64,000 nt of DNA from Gordonia pseudamarae. GTDB taxonomy: Bacteria; Actinomycetota; Actinomycetes; Mycobacteriales; Mycobacteriaceae. The DNA lies in contig NZ_CP045809.1 of the NCBI RefSeq assembly GCF_025273675.1, forward strand, positions 4,774,001-4,838,000, read 5' to 3'. Positions 27,912 to 39,370 of this stretch are shown one piece after another (within the stretch, counting starts at the first letter, position 1; every line of letters begins with the position of its first letter). The notes below the pieces were generated by a model. The model worked only from the letters and a program-made list of their open reading frames with translations. It was not told the origin of the DNA and did not search any database. A program made the translations under genes and the position numbers.

Positions 27912-30319
27912 CCGCTCTCGACGACCGCAGGACCACCACCACGCACGTGACCATCGACGGCACCGAGATCGCGGTGCCCAAGGGCACGCTGATCATCCGC
28001 GCCGCCGAACAGGCCGGTATCCAGATCCCCCGGTTCTGCGATCATCCACTGTTGGCGCCGGTCGGCGCGTGCCGGCAGTGTCTGGTCGACGTCGAGGGAC
28101 AACGCAAGCCGGTCGCCTCATGCACCACCCCGGTCGCCGACGACATGGTGGTACACACCCAGCACAGCTCGACGGCGGCGGCCTCGGCACAGCGCGGTGT
28201 GATGGAGCTGCTGCTGATCAACCATCCGCTCGATTGCCCGGTGTGCGACAAGGGCGGCGAATGCCCGCTGCAGAACCAGGCGATGTCCTCGGGGCGGGCG
28301 CGGTCCCGGTTCATCGACACCAAACGCATCTTCGAGAAGCCGGTCGCCTTGTCGTCGGAGATCCTGCTCGACCGGGAACGGTGCGTGCTGTGCGCGCGGT
28401 GTACCCGATTCTCCGACGAGATCGCCGGCGATCCGCTCATCGATCTCGCCGATCGGGGTGCGCTGCAACAGGTCAGCGCGTACGCCGACCAACCGTTCGA
28501 GTCGTACTTCTCCGGCAACACCGTACAGATCTGCCCGGTGGGCGCGTTGACCGGCACCGCGTACCGATTCCGGGCACGGCCGTTCGACCTGGTGTCCACC
28601 CCCAGCGTGTGCGAGCACTGCGCCTCCGGCTGCGCCCAGCGCACCGACCATCGACGCGGAAAGATGTTGCGGCGCCTGGCCGGTGATGATCCCGAAGTCA
28701 ACGAGGAATGGAACTGCGACAAGGGCCGCTGGGCGTTCACCTACACCACCGCCGCCGACAGGTTGCGGCATCCACTGGTGCGGGGCGCCGACGGCGAACT
28801 GCATGAAACCTCCTGGGGACAGGCGTTGTCGGCAGCCGCCGCCGGTCTGGCCGACGCGATACGTGGCGGCGTGGGGGTGCTCACCGGCGGCCGGCTCACC
28901 GTCGAGGACGCCTACGCCTACGCGCGCTTTGCGCGAACTATTCTGCACACCAACGATATCGACTTCCGGGCACGCGAACACTCCGAGGAGGAGACCGGGT
29001 TCCTGGCGGCCCACGTGGCGGGCCGGGGCTTCGAGGTCACCTACGACGATCTGACAGCAGCGCCGTCGGTGCTGCTCGTCGGGTTCGAGCCGGAGGAGGA
29101 ATCGCCGATCGTCTACTTGCGGCTGCGGCGGGCGGTGCGCACCTCCGGGCTGCGCGTGCACAGCATCGCGCCGTTCCTGTCGGCCGGAAACCGGAAACTC
29201 AGGGCCGCCCTGGTACGTACCCGCCCCGGCGCCGAGCCCACAATCCTGCACACCGCGGACCGGCTTGTCGCACAGTCGGGTTCGATCATCATCGTGGGTG
29301 AACGGCTCGCCGGCACCCCGGGCGGGCTGTTTGCCGCCGCCGCACTCGCCAACCGCACCGGCGCGTCACTGGTCTGGATTCCCCGGCGCGCGGGTGATCG
29401 CGGAGCCGTCGAGGCCGGGGCGCTGCCCAACCTGCTGCCCGGCGGCAACCCGGTGAGCGACAGTGCCGCACGCGCACGTTTCTGCCGGCTGTGGAACACC
29501 ACCGACCTGCCTGCCACCCACGGTCGGCCCACCGGCGGCATCCTGGCCGCCGCCCGCCACGGCTATCTGTCGGGGCTGATCGTCGCGGGCGTCGACGTCG
29601 ACGACCTTCCCGATCCGGCCGGCGCCGAGGCCGCGCTGGAGAACACGCCGTTCCTGCTCAGCCTGGAAACGCGGCGTTCGGCGGTCACCGACCGTGCCGA
29701 CGTGGTACTGCCGGTGGCCACCGTCGCCGAGAAGTCCGGGACCTTCGTCAACTGGGAGGGCCGCCCGCGGCGGTTCGCGGCCGCGCTCGACGAGACCGGC
29801 ATGCTGCCCGATCACCGCGTGCTCACCGCCCTGGCGCAGCGACTCGGCGTCGACCTCGACTGCGACAGCGGCACCGCGATCGGGCGGCAACTGGCCGACA
29901 TCACCCCATGGGCCGGGGCCCGGCCCACCATCGAATCCGACCCGTCGGCCGCCAGAAGACGGCCCGCCCACGGGCAGGCGATGCTCGCCTCGTGGCGAAT
30001 GCTTCTCGACGCCGGGCGGCTGCAGGACAACGAACCACACCTGGCCGGCACGGCACGACGACCGGTGGTGCGGCTGTCGGCGAGCACCGCCGCCGAGATC
30101 GGTGCCCTGGCCGGTGGCCGGGTCACCGTGTCGTCGCTGTACGGGGCCATCTCGCTACCGCTGGAGATCGACGACCTGCCCGACCGGGTGGTGTGGGTCC
30201 CGCTCAACTCACCCGGTTCGCACGTGTATCGGACGCTGCGGGTGTCCGTCGGACAGGTGGTGTCGATCAGCCGCGACGCCACGCTCGCACCTGTGCCGGA
30301 GAACGGGGCGCGGGCATGA
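27908..30319 (+). CDS. nuoG: NADH-quinone oxidoreductase subunit G
   Basis: 803 residues. An N-terminal 2Fe-2S ferredoxin domain ([19 protein letters not shown]), a His-Cys cluster segment ([18 protein letters not shown]), and a [4Fe-4S] segment ([10 protein letters not shown]) are followed by the molybdopterin-oxidoreductase-like domain with [15 protein letters not shown] and CDKGRW. It holds the electron-transfer chain of the NADH module. The extra Cys set suggests the N7-type cluster is retained. The stop overlaps nuoH by ATGA. Confidence 0.97.
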   Translation: MTALDDRRTTTTHVTIDGTEIAVPKGTLIIRAAEQAGIQIPRFCDHPLLAPVGACRQCLVDVEGQRKPVASCTTPVADDMVVHTQHSSTAAASAQRGVMELLLINHPLDCPVCDKGGECPLQNQAMSSGRARSRFIDTKRIFEKPVALSSEILLDRERCVLCARCTRFSDEIAGDPLIDLADRGALQQVSAYADQPFESYFSGNTVQICPVGALTGTAYRFRARPFDLVSTPSVCEHCASGCAQRTDHRRGKMLRRLAGDDPEVNEEWNCDKGRWAFTYTTAADRLRHPLVRGADGELHETSWGQALSAAAAGLADAIRGGVGVLTGGRLTVEDAYAYARFARTILHTNDIDFRAREHSEEETGFLAAHVAGRGFEVTYDDLTAAPSVLLVGFEPEEESPIVYLRLRRAVRTSGLRVHSIAPFLSAGNRKLRAALVRTRPGAEPTILHTADRLVAQSGSIIIVGERLAGTPGGLFAAAALANRTGASLVWIPRRAGDRGAVEAGALPNLLPGGNPVSDSAARARFCRLWNTTDLPATHGRPTGGILAAARHGYLSGLIVAGVDVDDLPDPAGAEAALENTPFLLSLETRRSAVTDRADVVLPVATVAEKSGTFVNWEGRPRRFAAALDETGMLPDHRVLTALAQRLGVDLDCDSGTAIGRQLADITPWAGARPTIESDPSAARRRPAHGQAMLASWRMLLDAGRLQDNEPHLAGTARRPVVRLSASTAAEIGALAGGRVTVSSLYGAISLPLEIDDLPDRVVWVPLNSPGSHVYRTLRVSVGQVVSISRDATLAPVPENGARA

Positions 30320-31623
30320 ACACGCAGGCGGTCGCCACCGACTTCCCCGAACTCTCCGACTTCGGCCACGATCCGTGGTGGCTGGTCGCCGGCAAGGCTG
30401 TGGTCGTGTTCGGGTTCCTGGTGCTCACCGTACTGGTGGCGATTCTGCTCGAACGAAAAGTGATGGCCCGCATGCAGTCCCGTACCGGACCGAACCGGGT
30501 CGGGCCGCACGGCATCCTGCAGAGCGCGGCCGACGGGGTGAAGCTGGCCCTCAAGGAGGGCCTGATCCCCACCGGCGCCGACAAGCCGATCTACCTGCTC
30601 GCCCCGATCATCGCGGTGGTCCCGGCGATCACGGCGTTCGCGGTGATCCCGTTCGGGCCGACCGTGTCGGTGTTCGGCCACCACACGCCGTTGCAGCTGA
30701 CCGACCTCCCCGTCGGGGTACTCTACATCCTGGCGATGACGTCGATCGGCGTGTACGGCATCGTGTTGGCGGGGTGGTCGTCAGGATCGACCTATCCACT
30801 TCTGGGCGGGCTGCGGTCGGCGGCGCAGGTCATTTCGTACGAGATCGCGATGGGTCTGGCGTTCGCCGCGGTATTCCTGCAGTCGAGTACGCTGTCCACC
30901 TCCGGAATCGTCGCCGCCCAGGGTGATCGCTGGTTCATTCTGCTGCTACTGCCGTCGTTCCTGATCTACACGATCTCGATGGTCGGCGAAACCAACCGCG
31001 CCCCTTTCGATTTGCCCGAAGCCGAAGGCGAACTGGTGGGCGGATTCCACACCGAATACTCCTCGCTCAAGTTCGCGATGTTCATGCTCGCCGAATACAT
31101 CAACATGGTGACGGTCTCCGCGCTGGCCACCACCCTGTTCCTCGGCGGCTGGCAGGCGCCCTGGCCGCTGAGCCTGATCGGTGCCACCAACTCCGGCTGG
31201 ATACCGGTGCTGTGGTTTGTGATCAAGGTGTGGAGCTTCCTGTTCGTGTTCTTCTGGCTGCGCACCACCCTGCCCCGGCTGCGATACGACCAGTTCATGA
31301 ATCTGGGATGGAAGGTGCTCATCCCGATATCGCTGGCATGGGTGATGATCGTGGGCGTGATCCGGGTGTCCGTCGACCATTCCGGGACAGCCGATTCCCG
31401 GACGTGGGTGGCCGAGACGATCCTGATCGTCGTCGGCCTCGCGGTGACCGCCGCGACCTGCTACGCGGCAACCATCCCGTTGCGGGCGGCGACCGTCGAC
31501 GAACCCGCCCCCGCCCCCGGGGCCTTCGATCCCCAGACTTTCGACCCCATGGCCGGCGGATTCCCGGTGCCGCCGCTGCCCGGTCAGCGAGCAACCGACC
31601 AACCTGTGAAGGAGCGTCTGTGA
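30316..31623 (+). CDS. nuoH: NADH-quinone oxidoreductase subunit H
   Basis: 435 residues with about eight membrane helices. It has [20 protein letters not shown] after the first helix and the quinone-site loop [20 protein letters not shown], both diagnostic. The C-terminus has a 50-residue Pro-rich cytoplasmic extension. NuoH anchors the peripheral arm and lines the quinone channel. The following nuoI may start by GTGA overlap or at an ATG 2 nt downstream. Confidence 0.98.
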   Translation: MNTQAVATDFPELSDFGHDPWWLVAGKAVVVFGFLVLTVLVAILLERKVMARMQSRTGPNRVGPHGILQSAADGVKLALKEGLIPTGADKPIYLLAPIIAVVPAITAFAVIPFGPTVSVFGHHTPLQLTDLPVGVLYILAMTSIGVYGIVLAGWSSGSTYPLLGGLRSAAQVISYEIAMGLAFAAVFLQSSTLSTSGIVAAQGDRWFILLLLPSFLIYTISMVGETNRAPFDLPEAEGELVGGFHTEYSSLKFAMFMLAEYINMVTVSALATTLFLGGWQAPWPLSLIGATNSGWIPVLWFVIKVWSFLFVFFWLRTTLPRLRYDQFMNLGWKVLIPISLAWVMIVGVIRVSVDHSGTADSRTWVAETILIVVGLAVTAATCYAATIPLRAATVDEPAPAPGAFDPQTFDPMAGGFPVPPLPGQRATDQPVKERL

Positions 31624-31625
31624 TC

Positions 31626-32177
31626 ATGGCTGATTCAACACCGCCGGCACCGCGCGGCAACTCCCCGCGAAGGGTTTCCCCACAGAAGGCCCTCGCGGGT
31701 TTCGGGGTGACCTTCGGCGGTATCTTCACCGAATCGATCACCGAGGAGTACCCGGAGGTCAAACGACCCCCCGCGCCGCGCTATCACGGCCGCCACCAAC
31801 TCAACCGGCACCCCGACGGGCTGGAGAAATGTGTCGGCTGTGAACTGTGCGCGTGGGCGTGCCCGGCCGACGCGATCTACGTCGAGGGTGCCGACAACAC
31901 CGACACAGAACGATATTCGGTGGGCGAACGGTACGGGCGGGTGTATCAGATCAACTATCTGCGGTGCATCGGCTGCGGCCTGTGCATCGAGGCCTGCCCC
32001 ACCCGGGCCCTGACGATGACCTCCGAATACGAACTGGCCGACAACAATCGCGCCGACCTCATCTACGAGAAGGACCAGTTGCTCGCCCCGCTCGAACCGG
32101 AGATGGCCCCGCCGCCGCACGCGATGGCCCCCGGCGCCACCGACGAGGACTACTACCGGGGCAGGGTACGACCATGA
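31626..32177 (+). CDS. nuoI: NADH-quinone oxidoreductase subunit I
   Basis: 183 residues. It carries two [4Fe-4S] clusters (N6a, N6b) with ferredoxin motifs [12 protein letters not shown] and [30 protein letters not shown] precedes the first. ATG 31626 lies 11 nt after GGAG. The in-frame GTG at 31620, overlapping the nuoH stop, is an equally possible start. The Pro-rich C-terminus ([16 protein letters not shown]) is like mycobacterial NuoI. ATGA overlap with nuoJ. Confidence 0.97.
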   Translation: MADSTPPAPRGNSPRRVSPQKALAGFGVTFGGIFTESITEEYPEVKRPPAPRYHGRHQLNRHPDGLEKCVGCELCAWACPADAIYVEGADNTDTERYSVGERYGRVYQINYLRCIGCGLCIEACPTRALTMTSEYELADNNRADLIYEKDQLLAPLEPEMAPPPHAMAPGATDEDYYRGRVRP

Positions 32178-32983
32178 TCCCGGTCGACCGGGCGGACCTG
32201 ATCGCGCTCACCGCGGAACGGACATCAACCGGTGAGGCCGTACAGTTCTGGGTTCTGGGTGCCGTCGCCGTACTCGGCGCACTGGGGGTGGTGACCGCCA
32301 CCAAGGCCGTGTATTCGGCGATCTTCCTGGCCACCACCATGATCGTGCTCGCCGTGTTCTACGTGGCCCAGGGCGCATTGTTCCTCGGGGTGGTCCAGGT
32401 GGTGGTGTACACGGGGGCGGTGATGATGCTGTTCCTGTTCGTACTCATGCTGATCGGCGTCGACTCGTCGGACTCGCTACGGGAAACGTTGCGCGGCCAG
32501 CGAACCGCCGCCCTGCTGATCGCCGCCGGATTTGCCACCCTGCTGTGCGCGGGCATCGCCAACGCGACCGTGGTGGCCACCGGCGGCGCCACACCGCCCG
32601 TGCCCGGTGCGGCGGGCGCCGGCGTCGGCTCCGTGGAGGAGATCGCGCGGCTGATCTTCGTCGAATACCTGTGGGCGTTCGAACTGACCGGCGCGCTGCT
32701 GATCACCGCCACCCTCGGCGCGGTGGTGCTCGCCCATCGTGAACGCTTCGGCCCCAGACCCACCCAGCGCGAGGTGTCGATCGAGCGGTTCCGGCGCGGC
32801 GGGCAGGCCACCCCGCTGCCCAATCCCGGCGTGTACGCCCGTCACAACTCCGCAGACACCCCGGCCCGGCTTCCCGATGGTTCACCGGCCGAGCTGTCGG
32901 TGCCGGGGACTGTGATCACCAGGCGGACCGGTACCCGTACCGACGTGTCGACGCCGCCCGACATCCGGCAGGTGCGCCCATGA
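32174..32983 (+). CDS. nuoJ: NADH-quinone oxidoreductase subunit J
   Basis: 269 residues: five predicted membrane helices followed by a 75-residue hydrophilic tail. The conserved segment [20 protein letters not shown] near residue 75 is the broken-helix region involved in coupling. The tail ([20 protein letters not shown]) is longer than in E. coli, as in other actinobacteria. ATGA overlap with nuoK. Confidence 0.96.
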   Translation: MIPVDRADLIALTAERTSTGEAVQFWVLGAVAVLGALGVVTATKAVYSAIFLATTMIVLAVFYVAQGALFLGVVQVVVYTGAVMMLFLFVLMLIGVDSSDSLRETLRGQRTAALLIAAGFATLLCAGIANATVVATGGATPPVPGAAGAGVGSVEEIARLIFVEYLWAFELTGALLITATLGAVVLAHRERFGPRPTQREVSIERFRRGGQATPLPNPGVYARHNSADTPARLPDGSPAELSVPGTVITRRTGTRTDVSTPPDIRQVRP

Positions 32984-33279
32984 ACCCGGAGAACTACCTG
33001 TACCTGAGCGTCATCATGTTCTCGATCGGAGCCGCCGGGGTCCTGGTGCGCCGCAACGCGATCGTCGTCTTCATGTGTGTGGAGCTGATGCTCAACGCCG
33101 CCAATCTGTCGTTCGTGACGTTCGCCCGTATCCAGCACAGCACCAACGGTCAGGTCATCGCCTTCTTCACCATGGTGGTGGCCGCCGCCGAGGTTGTCGT
33201 CGGTCTGGCGATCATCATGACGATCTTCCGTTCACGCCGCTCGGCATCGGTCGACGATGCGGATCTGTTGTCCCACTAG
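32980..33279 (+). CDS. nuoK: NADH-quinone oxidoreductase subunit K
   Basis: 99 residues with three membrane helices, starting [20 protein letters not shown]. The two conserved membrane glutamates needed for proton transfer are seen in [13 protein letters not shown] and [13 protein letters not shown]. It is a membrane-arm subunit between NuoJ/NuoA and the antiporter-like subunits. A 47-nt gap separates it from the nuoL start. Confidence 0.97.
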   Translation: MNPENYLYLSVIMFSIGAAGVLVRRNAIVVFMCVELMLNAANLSFVTFARIQHSTNGQVIAFFTMVVAAAEVVVGLAIIMTIFRSRRSASVDDADLLSH

Positions 33280-33326
33280 CCCTGTTGTCCCGCCAGCCCC
33301 GCCCTGCCGCTAGGAGGTAAGTGCCG

Positions 33327-35234
33327 ATGGGTGCCACGCCGACCGCGAACCTGCTCTGGCTGATCTTCTGCCTGCCCCTGGCCGGTGCGGCCGTCCTGCT
33401 GCTCGGCGGCAGACGCACCGACGGCTGGGGCCATCTGCTGGCGACCGTGCTCGCCGGCGCGTCGTTCGTGTTGTGTCTGTTCATGTTCACCGGGATGGTG
33501 GGCCGCGATGCCGAAGCGCGCGGTGTTCACGACGTCCTGTTCAGCTGGGTGCCCGTCGCCGACCTCGACGTCGACTTCGGCCTGCAACTGGACCAGCTGT
33601 CGATGTGTTTCGTACTGCTCATCACCGGCGTGGGCACGCTCATCCACATCTACTCGATCGGCTACATGGCCGAGGATCCGGACCGCCGAAGGTTTTTCGC
33701 CTACCTCAACCTTTTCCTGGCGGCGATGCTGATCCTGGTGCTCGCCGACAACTACCTGGGTCTCTACCTGGGCTGGGAAGGTGTGGGACTGGCGTCGTAC
33801 CTGCTGATCGGATTCTGGCAGCACAAGCCGTCGGCGGCCACCGCGGCCAAGAAGGCGTTCGTGGTCAACCGGGTCGGCGACATCGGCTTGGCCATCGCAC
33901 TCATGCTGATGTTCACCACCTTCGGCTCGGTGTCGTTCGCCACCGTCCTCGGTGAGGCCCCCGGCGCCGGTGACGGCGTGCTCACCGCTTTGGGTTTCAT
34001 GCTCCTGCTCGCAGCCTGCGGCAAGTCGGCGCAGGTGCCGTTGCAGTCGTGGCTCGGTGACGCGATGGAGGGTCCCACCCCGGTGTCGGCGCTCATCCAC
34101 GCCGCCACCATGGTCACCGCCGGCGTCTACCTGATCACCCGCTCCGGTCCGATCTTCGAGCTGGCACCGGCCGCACAGACCGGCGTGGTGGTGGTCGGTG
34201 CGGTGACACTGCTGTTCGGCGCGATCATCGGCTGCGCCAAGGACGACATCAAGAAGGCACTCGCCGCGTCGACGATGAGTCAGATCGGCTACATGGTGCT
34301 GGCCGCCGGGCTCGGTCCCGCAGGTTACGCATTCGCCATCATGCACCTGCTCACCCACGGCTTCTTCAAGGCCGGACTGTTCCTCGGCGCGGGGTCGGTG
34401 ATGCACGGGATGAACGACGAGACCGACATGCGCCGGTACGGCGGGCTCCGTGCCGTCATGCCGATCACGTTCGTCACCTTCGGCGTCGGGTATCTGGCGA
34501 TCATCGGGGTACCGCCGTTCGCCGGGTTCTTCTCCAAGGATCACATCATCGAAGCGGCATTCGCCGAAGGCGGAATGCGCGGCATGATCCTTGGTTCGGC
34601 CGCACTGCTCGGCGCCGGGATCACCGCCTACTACATGACCCGCGTCATGCTGCTCACCTTCTTCGGACCGCGACGGTGGGCACCGCAGGCACATCCGCAC
34701 GAGTCGCCGGGGTCGATGACCTGGCCGATGATCATTCTCGGTATCGGCTCGGTATCGGCGGGCGGGTTGCTGGTGTTCGGCGACGGACTGCCCGGCTGGC
34801 TCGAACCCGTTGTGGGCGAACACCACAGCGAACTCGCGATACCCGTGTGGTCGATGACGCTCATCGTGCTGGCGGTGGTGGCCGTCGGCGTCGGCATCGC
34901 GTGGCGGCAGTACTCGGGCGAGATTGCGGCGGTGGCACCCGAGGATGTGTCACCGCTGACCGTCGCCGCACGTCGGGACCTGTACGGCGACGCCATCAAC
35001 GAGAACCTGCTGATGCGGCCAGGGCAGCGACTGACCGCCGCGCTGGTGTCGGTGGAAGGCGGCGGGGCCACCGGTTCGGGCATCGACGGCGCGACCGAGG
35101 CCACCGGACGCGGAATCGGCGCACTGTCCGGACGGCTGCGCGGCTGGCAGAACGGTTTCGTCCGATCGTATGCGCTCTCCACGTTCGCCGGTGCGGCGAT
35201 CGTTCTCGCGACAACCCTGGCGGTGGTGTGGTGA
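33327..35234 (+). CDS. nuoL: NADH-quinone oxidoreductase subunit L
   Basis: 635 residues. ATG 33327 is 8 nt after AGGAGGT; the in-frame GTG at 33321 is too close to the ribosome site. The antiporter-like proton pump has [19 protein letters not shown] (conserved Glu), [19 protein letters not shown] and [21 protein letters not shown]-terminal region (lateral helix and final membrane segment) follows. NuoL is the distal pump of complex I. The stop shares one base with the nuoM start. Confidence 0.97.
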   Translation: MGATPTANLLWLIFCLPLAGAAVLLLGGRRTDGWGHLLATVLAGASFVLCLFMFTGMVGRDAEARGVHDVLFSWVPVADLDVDFGLQLDQLSMCFVLLITGVGTLIHIYSIGYMAEDPDRRRFFAYLNLFLAAMLILVLADNYLGLYLGWEGVGLASYLLIGFWQHKPSAATAAKKAFVVNRVGDIGLAIALMLMFTTFGSVSFATVLGEAPGAGDGVLTALGFMLLLAACGKSAQVPLQSWLGDAMEGPTPVSALIHAATMVTAGVYLITRSGPIFELAPAAQTGVVVVGAVTLLFGAIIGCAKDDIKKALAASTMSQIGYMVLAAGLGPAGYAFAIMHLLTHGFFKAGLFLGAGSVMHGMNDETDMRRYGGLRAVMPITFVTFGVGYLAIIGVPPFAGFFSKDHIIEAAFAEGGMRGMILGSAALLGAGITAYYMTRVMLLTFFGPRRWAPQAHPHESPGSMTWPMIILGIGSVSAGGLLVFGDGLPGWLEPVVGEHHSELAIPVWSMTLIVLAVVAVGVGIAWRQYSGEIAAVAPEDVSPLTVAARRDLYGDAINENLLMRPGQRLTAALVSVEGGGATGSGIDGATEATGRGIGALSGRLRGWQNGFVRSYALSTFAGAAIVLATTLAVVW

Positions 35235-36967
35235 TGGGCTGGCTCACTGTTCTCTGGCTGGTTCCCGCGGTCGCGGCGGCGGGTGTCGTCGCGATACCGT
35301 CGTCGCGGGCCGAAACCGCCAAATGGGTCGGTATGGCCGCCGCGATGATCACCCTCGGCATCGCGGGCGGGCTGGCCGCCGCATTCGACACCTCGCCCGG
35401 CGCGGCCCGCTACCAGTTCACCGAAAGCCACAGCTGGATACCCACATTCGGGGCCGGTTACGACCTCGGCCTCGACGGTATCGGCCTGGTGATGGTCCTG
35501 CTCACCGCCGCCCTTCTGCCCCTGCTCCTGCTCGCCGCCTGGAACGACGCCGATCAGTCCTCCTCGTCGCCGGTCGAGTTGTCGCCGGCCGAGGTGCGAG
35601 GGGGTACCTCCCGGATCGGTGGTGTGCAGACATACGTGGCGCTGATCCTGACCGTCGAGGCGATGGTCCTGATGAGCTTTGTGGCCCTGGACATCCTGCT
35701 GTTCTACATCTTCTTCGAGGCGATGCTCATCCCGATGTACTTCCTCATCGGCGGGTTCGGTCGGACCGGCCTCGTCTGGACGACCGAGCGAGTGGGGAGC
35801 CTGCGACCCCGAGTGAGGAAGGAAGACGGGGACAGTGGGGCCGACCGGGACCCGACACATGTCACAGGGGGCTTCGGCGGGACCGCGAATCGTTCGGCGG
35901 CGGCCTTGAAGTTTCTGCTGTACAACCTGTTCGGTGGTCTCATCATGCTGGCGGCGGTCGTCGGCCTGTACATGGTGACCGCCCGCTCCGACATCGGCGG
36001 CACCTTCAGCCTGCCCGCGATCGCCGATGCCGCCGCGGCCGGTGAACTCGACGCCGGGTCCGGACTGCTCAAGATGCTGTTCCTCGGCTTCATGTTCGCC
36101 TTCGCCGTGAAGGCCCCGCTGTGGCCGTTTCACACGTGGCTGCCCGATGCAGCCGTGGCCGCCACCCCGGCGACCGCGGTGCTGATGATGGCGATCGTCG
36201 ACAAGGTGGGAACCTTTGCGATGCTGCGGTTCTGCCTGCAACTGTTCCCCGACGCGTCGTCGTACTTCGCTCCGGTGATCGCGGCGTTGGCGGTGGTCGG
36301 CATCCTGTACGGCGCGATTCTCGCGATCGGCCAGACCGATGTGCTGCGGCTGATCGCGTACACGTCGATCTCCCATTTCGGGTTCATCATCCTGGGCATC
36401 TTCGCGATGACCTCGCAATCCCAGGCAGGCGCGACCCTGTACATGGTCAATCACGGAATCTCCACCGCGGCACTGTTCCTGATCGCCGGATTCCTGGTGT
36501 CCCGGCGCGGCAGCCGGTTGATCGCAGACTTCGGCGGGGTGCAGAAGGTGGCACCGGTACTGGCCGGCACATTCCTCGTGGCGGGCCTGGCCACGCTGTC
36601 GCTGCCCGGTCTGGCACCGTTCATCAGCGAATTCCTGGTCCTCATCGGCACCTACGAGCGATTCCCGATCGCGGCCGTCGCCGCCACCGGGGCGTTGGTG
36701 CTGGCGGCGATCTACATCCTGTGGACCTATCAGCGGATGATGGGCGGACCGGTGCGGGTTCCGGATGTGCCCGCGCGGGAAGGCCCCGGAACGCACCGTG
36801 ATCCGGCGCGCACGATGCGCGACATGCTGCCGACGGAGAAGCTGGTGATCGTGCCGATGCTGGTGGCTCTGGTGGCGCTCGGGGTGTATCCGAAACCGGT
36901 CCTGGACGCGGTGACACCCGCGGTACAGCACACCATCACACTGACCGAGCCGGGAGGACAGCGATGA
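35234..36967 (+). CDS. nuoM: NADH-quinone oxidoreductase subunit M with two hydrophilic inserts
   Basis: 577 residues. The pump signature is intact (IFFEAMLIPMYFLIGGFG with the key Glu; FAVKAPLWPFHTWLPDA; RLIAYTSISHFGFIILG). Two charged segments interrupt it: about residues 105-129 (SSSSPVELSPAEVRGG) and about 177-220 (ERVGSLRPRVRKEDGDSGAD), both in loops between helices. They make the protein longer than typical NuoM, and they look like in-frame additions. Gene order and the ATGA overlap with nuoN are normal. Confidence 0.96.
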   Translation: MGWLTVLWLVPAVAAAGVVAIPSSRAETAKWVGMAAAMITLGIAGGLAAAFDTSPGAARYQFTESHSWIPTFGAGYDLGLDGIGLVMVLLTAALLPLLLLAAWNDADQSSSSPVELSPAEVRGGTSRIGGVQTYVALILTVEAMVLMSFVALDILLFYIFFEAMLIPMYFLIGGFGRTGLVWTTERVGSLRPRVRKEDGDSGADRDPTHVTGGFGGTANRSAAALKFLLYNLFGGLIMLAAVVGLYMVTARSDIGGTFSLPAIADAAAAGELDAGSGLLKMLFLGFMFAFAVKAPLWPFHTWLPDAAVAATPATAVLMMAIVDKVGTFAMLRFCLQLFPDASSYFAPVIAALAVVGILYGAILAIGQTDVLRLIAYTSISHFGFIILGIFAMTSQSQAGATLYMVNHGISTAALFLIAGFLVSRRGSRLIADFGGVQKVAPVLAGTFLVAGLATLSLPGLAPFISEFLVLIGTYERFPIAAVAATGALVLAAIYILWTYQRMMGGPVRVPDVPAREGPGTHRDPARTMRDMLPTEKLVIVPMLVALVALGVYPKPVLDAVTPAVQHTITLTEPGGQR

Positions 36968-38595
36968 CCTACGACGCGCCGAGCATCGCCTACGGGGCGC
37001 TGTCACCGATGCTGATCGTGCTGGGTGCCGCCGTCATCGGTGTGCTGCTGGAGGCCGTGGTGCCGCGCGCACACCGATTCCGGGCGCAGCTCGGACTGGC
37101 GCTGGTGGCGATCGTCGCGGCCTTCGCGGCGCTGGTCGCCGTCGCCTCGACCGAATCGGACGGTGTGAGCACGGTGGCCGGTGCCGTCGTGCTCGACCGC
37201 CCGGCGATGTTCCTGCAGGGAACGGTGCTGCTGATATCCCTGGTGGCGGTGTCGTTCATGGCTGAGCGCCGCCTCGAACGGGTGGTCCGGCAACCCGAGT
37301 TGATCGGAGCGGCCGCGGGTTCGGGCACGGGAGGTGCCGGTGACATCACCGACGCCGACATGTTCACCTCGTCGGGTGCGTCGGTGCCCGGTAGCGACGC
37401 CGAATACGAGGCTACCCGCGCCGGCGGCACCACCACCGAGGTGTTCCCGCTGGTGCTGTTCGCCATCGGCGGGATGATGCTGTTCGGTGCGTGCGGTGAT
37501 CTGCTGACGATGTTCGTGGCGCTGGAGGTGATGTCGCTGCCGCTCTACCTGCTGTGCGGGCTGGCACGACGACGGCGGCTGATCTCGCAGGAGGCGGCGC
37601 TCAAATACTTCCTGCTCGGCGCGTTCGCGTCGGCGTTCTTCCTGTTCGGCGCGGCATTCGCGTACGGAGCTACCGGCACACTCGATCTCGCCGAGATCGA
37701 TTCGGCACTCAGCGGAGCCGACGACCACTCCCTGGCGGTGATCGGCTTCGCACTGCTGGCGGTGGGACTCCTATTCAAAGTCGGTGCGGTGCCGTTCCAT
37801 TCGTGGATCCCGGATGTGTATCAGGGTGCCCCCACCCCGGTCACCGCGTTCATGGCCTCGGCCACCAAGGTCGCCGCGTTCGGTGGTCTGCTCCGGGTGT
37901 GCTACGTCGGATTCGGTGAGATACACAGTGATTGGCGGCCGATTCTGTGGGCGGTGGCGATCGCGACGATGCTCGTCGGCGCGATCATGGCGGTCACCCA
38001 GTCCGACATCAAACGGATGCTCGCCTACTCGTCCATCACACACGCCGGCTTCCTGCTACTCGGGGTGATCGCCCTCGACGAACACGGCGTCTCGGCAACC
38101 CTGTTCTACCTCGCCGTGTACGGCTTCTCGACCCTCGGCGCCTTCGCCACGATTTCCGTTGTCCGCGAGCCGGATCGACCCGTCGGGCCGCATCTGTCGG
38201 GGCGCGAGGCCACCGATATCTCCCAGTGGGCGGGTCTGGGCAAACGCTATCCCCTGGTCGGGGCCATGTTCTCGATGTTCCTGCTCGCCTTCGCCGGCAT
38301 CCCGCTCACCAGCGGCTTTATCGCCAAGTTCGCCGTGTTCTCCGCAGCTGCCGGTTCGGGCGCCGGCGTTCTGGTGGTGATCGGCGTGCTCTCCAGTGCC
38401 ATCGCCGCCTACTTCTACATCCGCATCATCATCGCGATGTTCTTCACCGACCCACCCGACGACCCGCCGCACATCGTGCGCCCCAGCATCCTCACCACCG
38501 CCGGCATCGCCCTCTGCACAGTAGTAACCATCCTCCTCGGCATCATCCCCCAACCGCTTCTCGACCTAGCCGAACGCGCCGCTGAACTCCGTTAG
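36964..38595 (+). CDS. nuoN: NADH-quinone oxidoreductase subunit N
   Basis: 543 residues, last gene of the operon. Antiporter-like subunit motifs: MFVALEVMSLPLYLLCGLAR (key Glu), FKVGAVPFHSWIPDVYQGAP, and SDIKRMLAYSSITHAGFLLLG. Residues about 112-160 are a Gly/Ser/Asp-rich loop (GSGTGGAGDITDADMF). The stop is 7 nt before a long palindromic element that may mark the end of the transcript. Confidence 0.97.
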   Translation: MTYDAPSIAYGALSPMLIVLGAAVIGVLLEAVVPRAHRFRAQLGLALVAIVAAFAALVAVASTESDGVSTVAGAVVLDRPAMFLQGTVLLISLVAVSFMAERRLERVVRQPELIGAAAGSGTGGAGDITDADMFTSSGASVPGSDAEYEATRAGGTTTEVFPLVLFAIGGMMLFGACGDLLTMFVALEVMSLPLYLLCGLARRRRLISQEAALKYFLLGAFASAFFLFGAAFAYGATGTLDLAEIDSALSGADDHSLAVIGFALLAVGLLFKVGAVPFHSWIPDVYQGAPTPVTAFMASATKVAAFGGLLRVCYVGFGEIHSDWRPILWAVAIATMLVGAIMAVTQSDIKRMLAYSSITHAGFLLLGVIALDEHGVSATLFYLAVYGFSTLGAFATISVVREPDRPVGPHLSGREATDISQWAGLGKRYPLVGAMFSMFLLAFAGIPLTSGFIAKFAVFSAAAGSGAGVLVVIGVLSSAIAAYFYIRIIIAMFFTDPPDDPPHIVRPSILTTAGIALCTVVTILLGIIPQPLLDLAERAAELR

Positions 38596-38602
38596 CCAAT
38601 CC

Positions 38603-38674
38603 GCAAACTTCGTCCGATATAGCGGCTGGCTCGGGCATATGTCGGAGCCAGCCGCTATACCGGACGAAGTTTGC
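38603..38674. repeat. Palindromic interspersed element, copy 1
   Basis: Roughly 30-nt arms (starting GCAAACTTCGTCCGATAT) with one mismatch flank an 11-nt centre containing CATATG. It lies 7 nt after nuoN. A second, closely related copy is at 40351-40416. It is a REP/MITE-like element, or the nuo transcript hairpin; there is no T-run for a classical terminator. Confidence 0.85.
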
Positions 38675-38867
38675 AGAACCGGCCCCGGCTACACTTCGAA
38701 CAGTTGCTACTCGCATAGCCACCCGAGCCGACCGGGGACGCCCGCATCGCCCCACCGTCGGCGCCAGAGGGCAAGGTCCGCCGGATCTGCGAAACCTGGG
38801 TTTTCGCACGCTCGACTCATCCGATGCGACCCGCATGCGGGCAGCGTCGCTGGACGGGTGTTCGACT

Positions 38868-39290
38868 ATGACGAGGAATGCGGCCGAGAAGCGGGCGGCG
38901 CGGGAGTACGCGAGGAAGCATGGGGTCACCTACCGGTCTGCGCTCGACGCCATGCGTGCGTCACATCACCCGGACCCGCCAGCGGATCTGGACCGGTTCG
39001 TCACGCGTCTGCTGATTGAGGCCGTCGAGGGCTTCGGCATCCGGCACTGGGCGCGCATCGACTCCTGGGATGGCGCGGCCGCCGCACGTATCACCGACGT
39101 CAGCGGCGAAACCTTCCATCTCGACGCCGACACCGTCGGCCCGGTTATCGGTGACTTCATCGCCATAGAACACCTACGCAAGCCCTTGGACTTGGACGCC
39201 TACCTTGCCGACGAAATCATCCAGACCGCCCTGTTCGGATTCGTGATCTACCGGCCCACGGTGCGTCGTCGTCCACGGATCGACGCCTGA
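38868..39290 (+). CDS. Hypothetical protein
   Basis: 140 residues from ATG 38868. The N-terminus is basic and helical (TRNAAEKRAAREYARKHGVT, reminiscent of DNA-binding or ribosome-associated peptides). The rest is acidic and mixed (IRHWARIDSWDGAAAARITD). I do not recognise a family. The codon pattern is coding-like and there is a stop before the next gene's promoter region. It sits between the two palindromic element copies, together with the beta-propeller gene. Confidence 0.6.
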   Translation: MTRNAAEKRAAREYARKHGVTYRSALDAMRASHHPDPPADLDRFVTRLLIEAVEGFGIRHWARIDSWDGAAAARITDVSGETFHLDADTVGPVIGDFIAIEHLRKPLDLDAYLADEIIQTALFGFVIYRPTVRRRPRIDA

Positions 39291-39370
39291 CAGGTTCTAA
39301 CATGGCAGCGAATCCGCCCTTGTGCTCCACTATGCTTCCATACCAACATTCGACGATCCGAGGAGTGCCC

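Noticed and set aside
28118..29251. 377-residue minus-strand frame in nuoG
   Set aside because: Antisense of the Fe-S and molybdopterin-like domains of nuoG; not a gene.
33276..34826. 516-residue minus-strand open frame inside nuoL
   Set aside because: Same cause: antisense of a conserved gene, with low-complexity His/Glu/Gln content.
34631..37006. 791-residue minus-strand open frame across nuoL and nuoM
   Set aside because: It is the antisense of genuine membrane-subunit genes, with composition dominated by His, Arg and Gly. High GC keeps antisense frames open.
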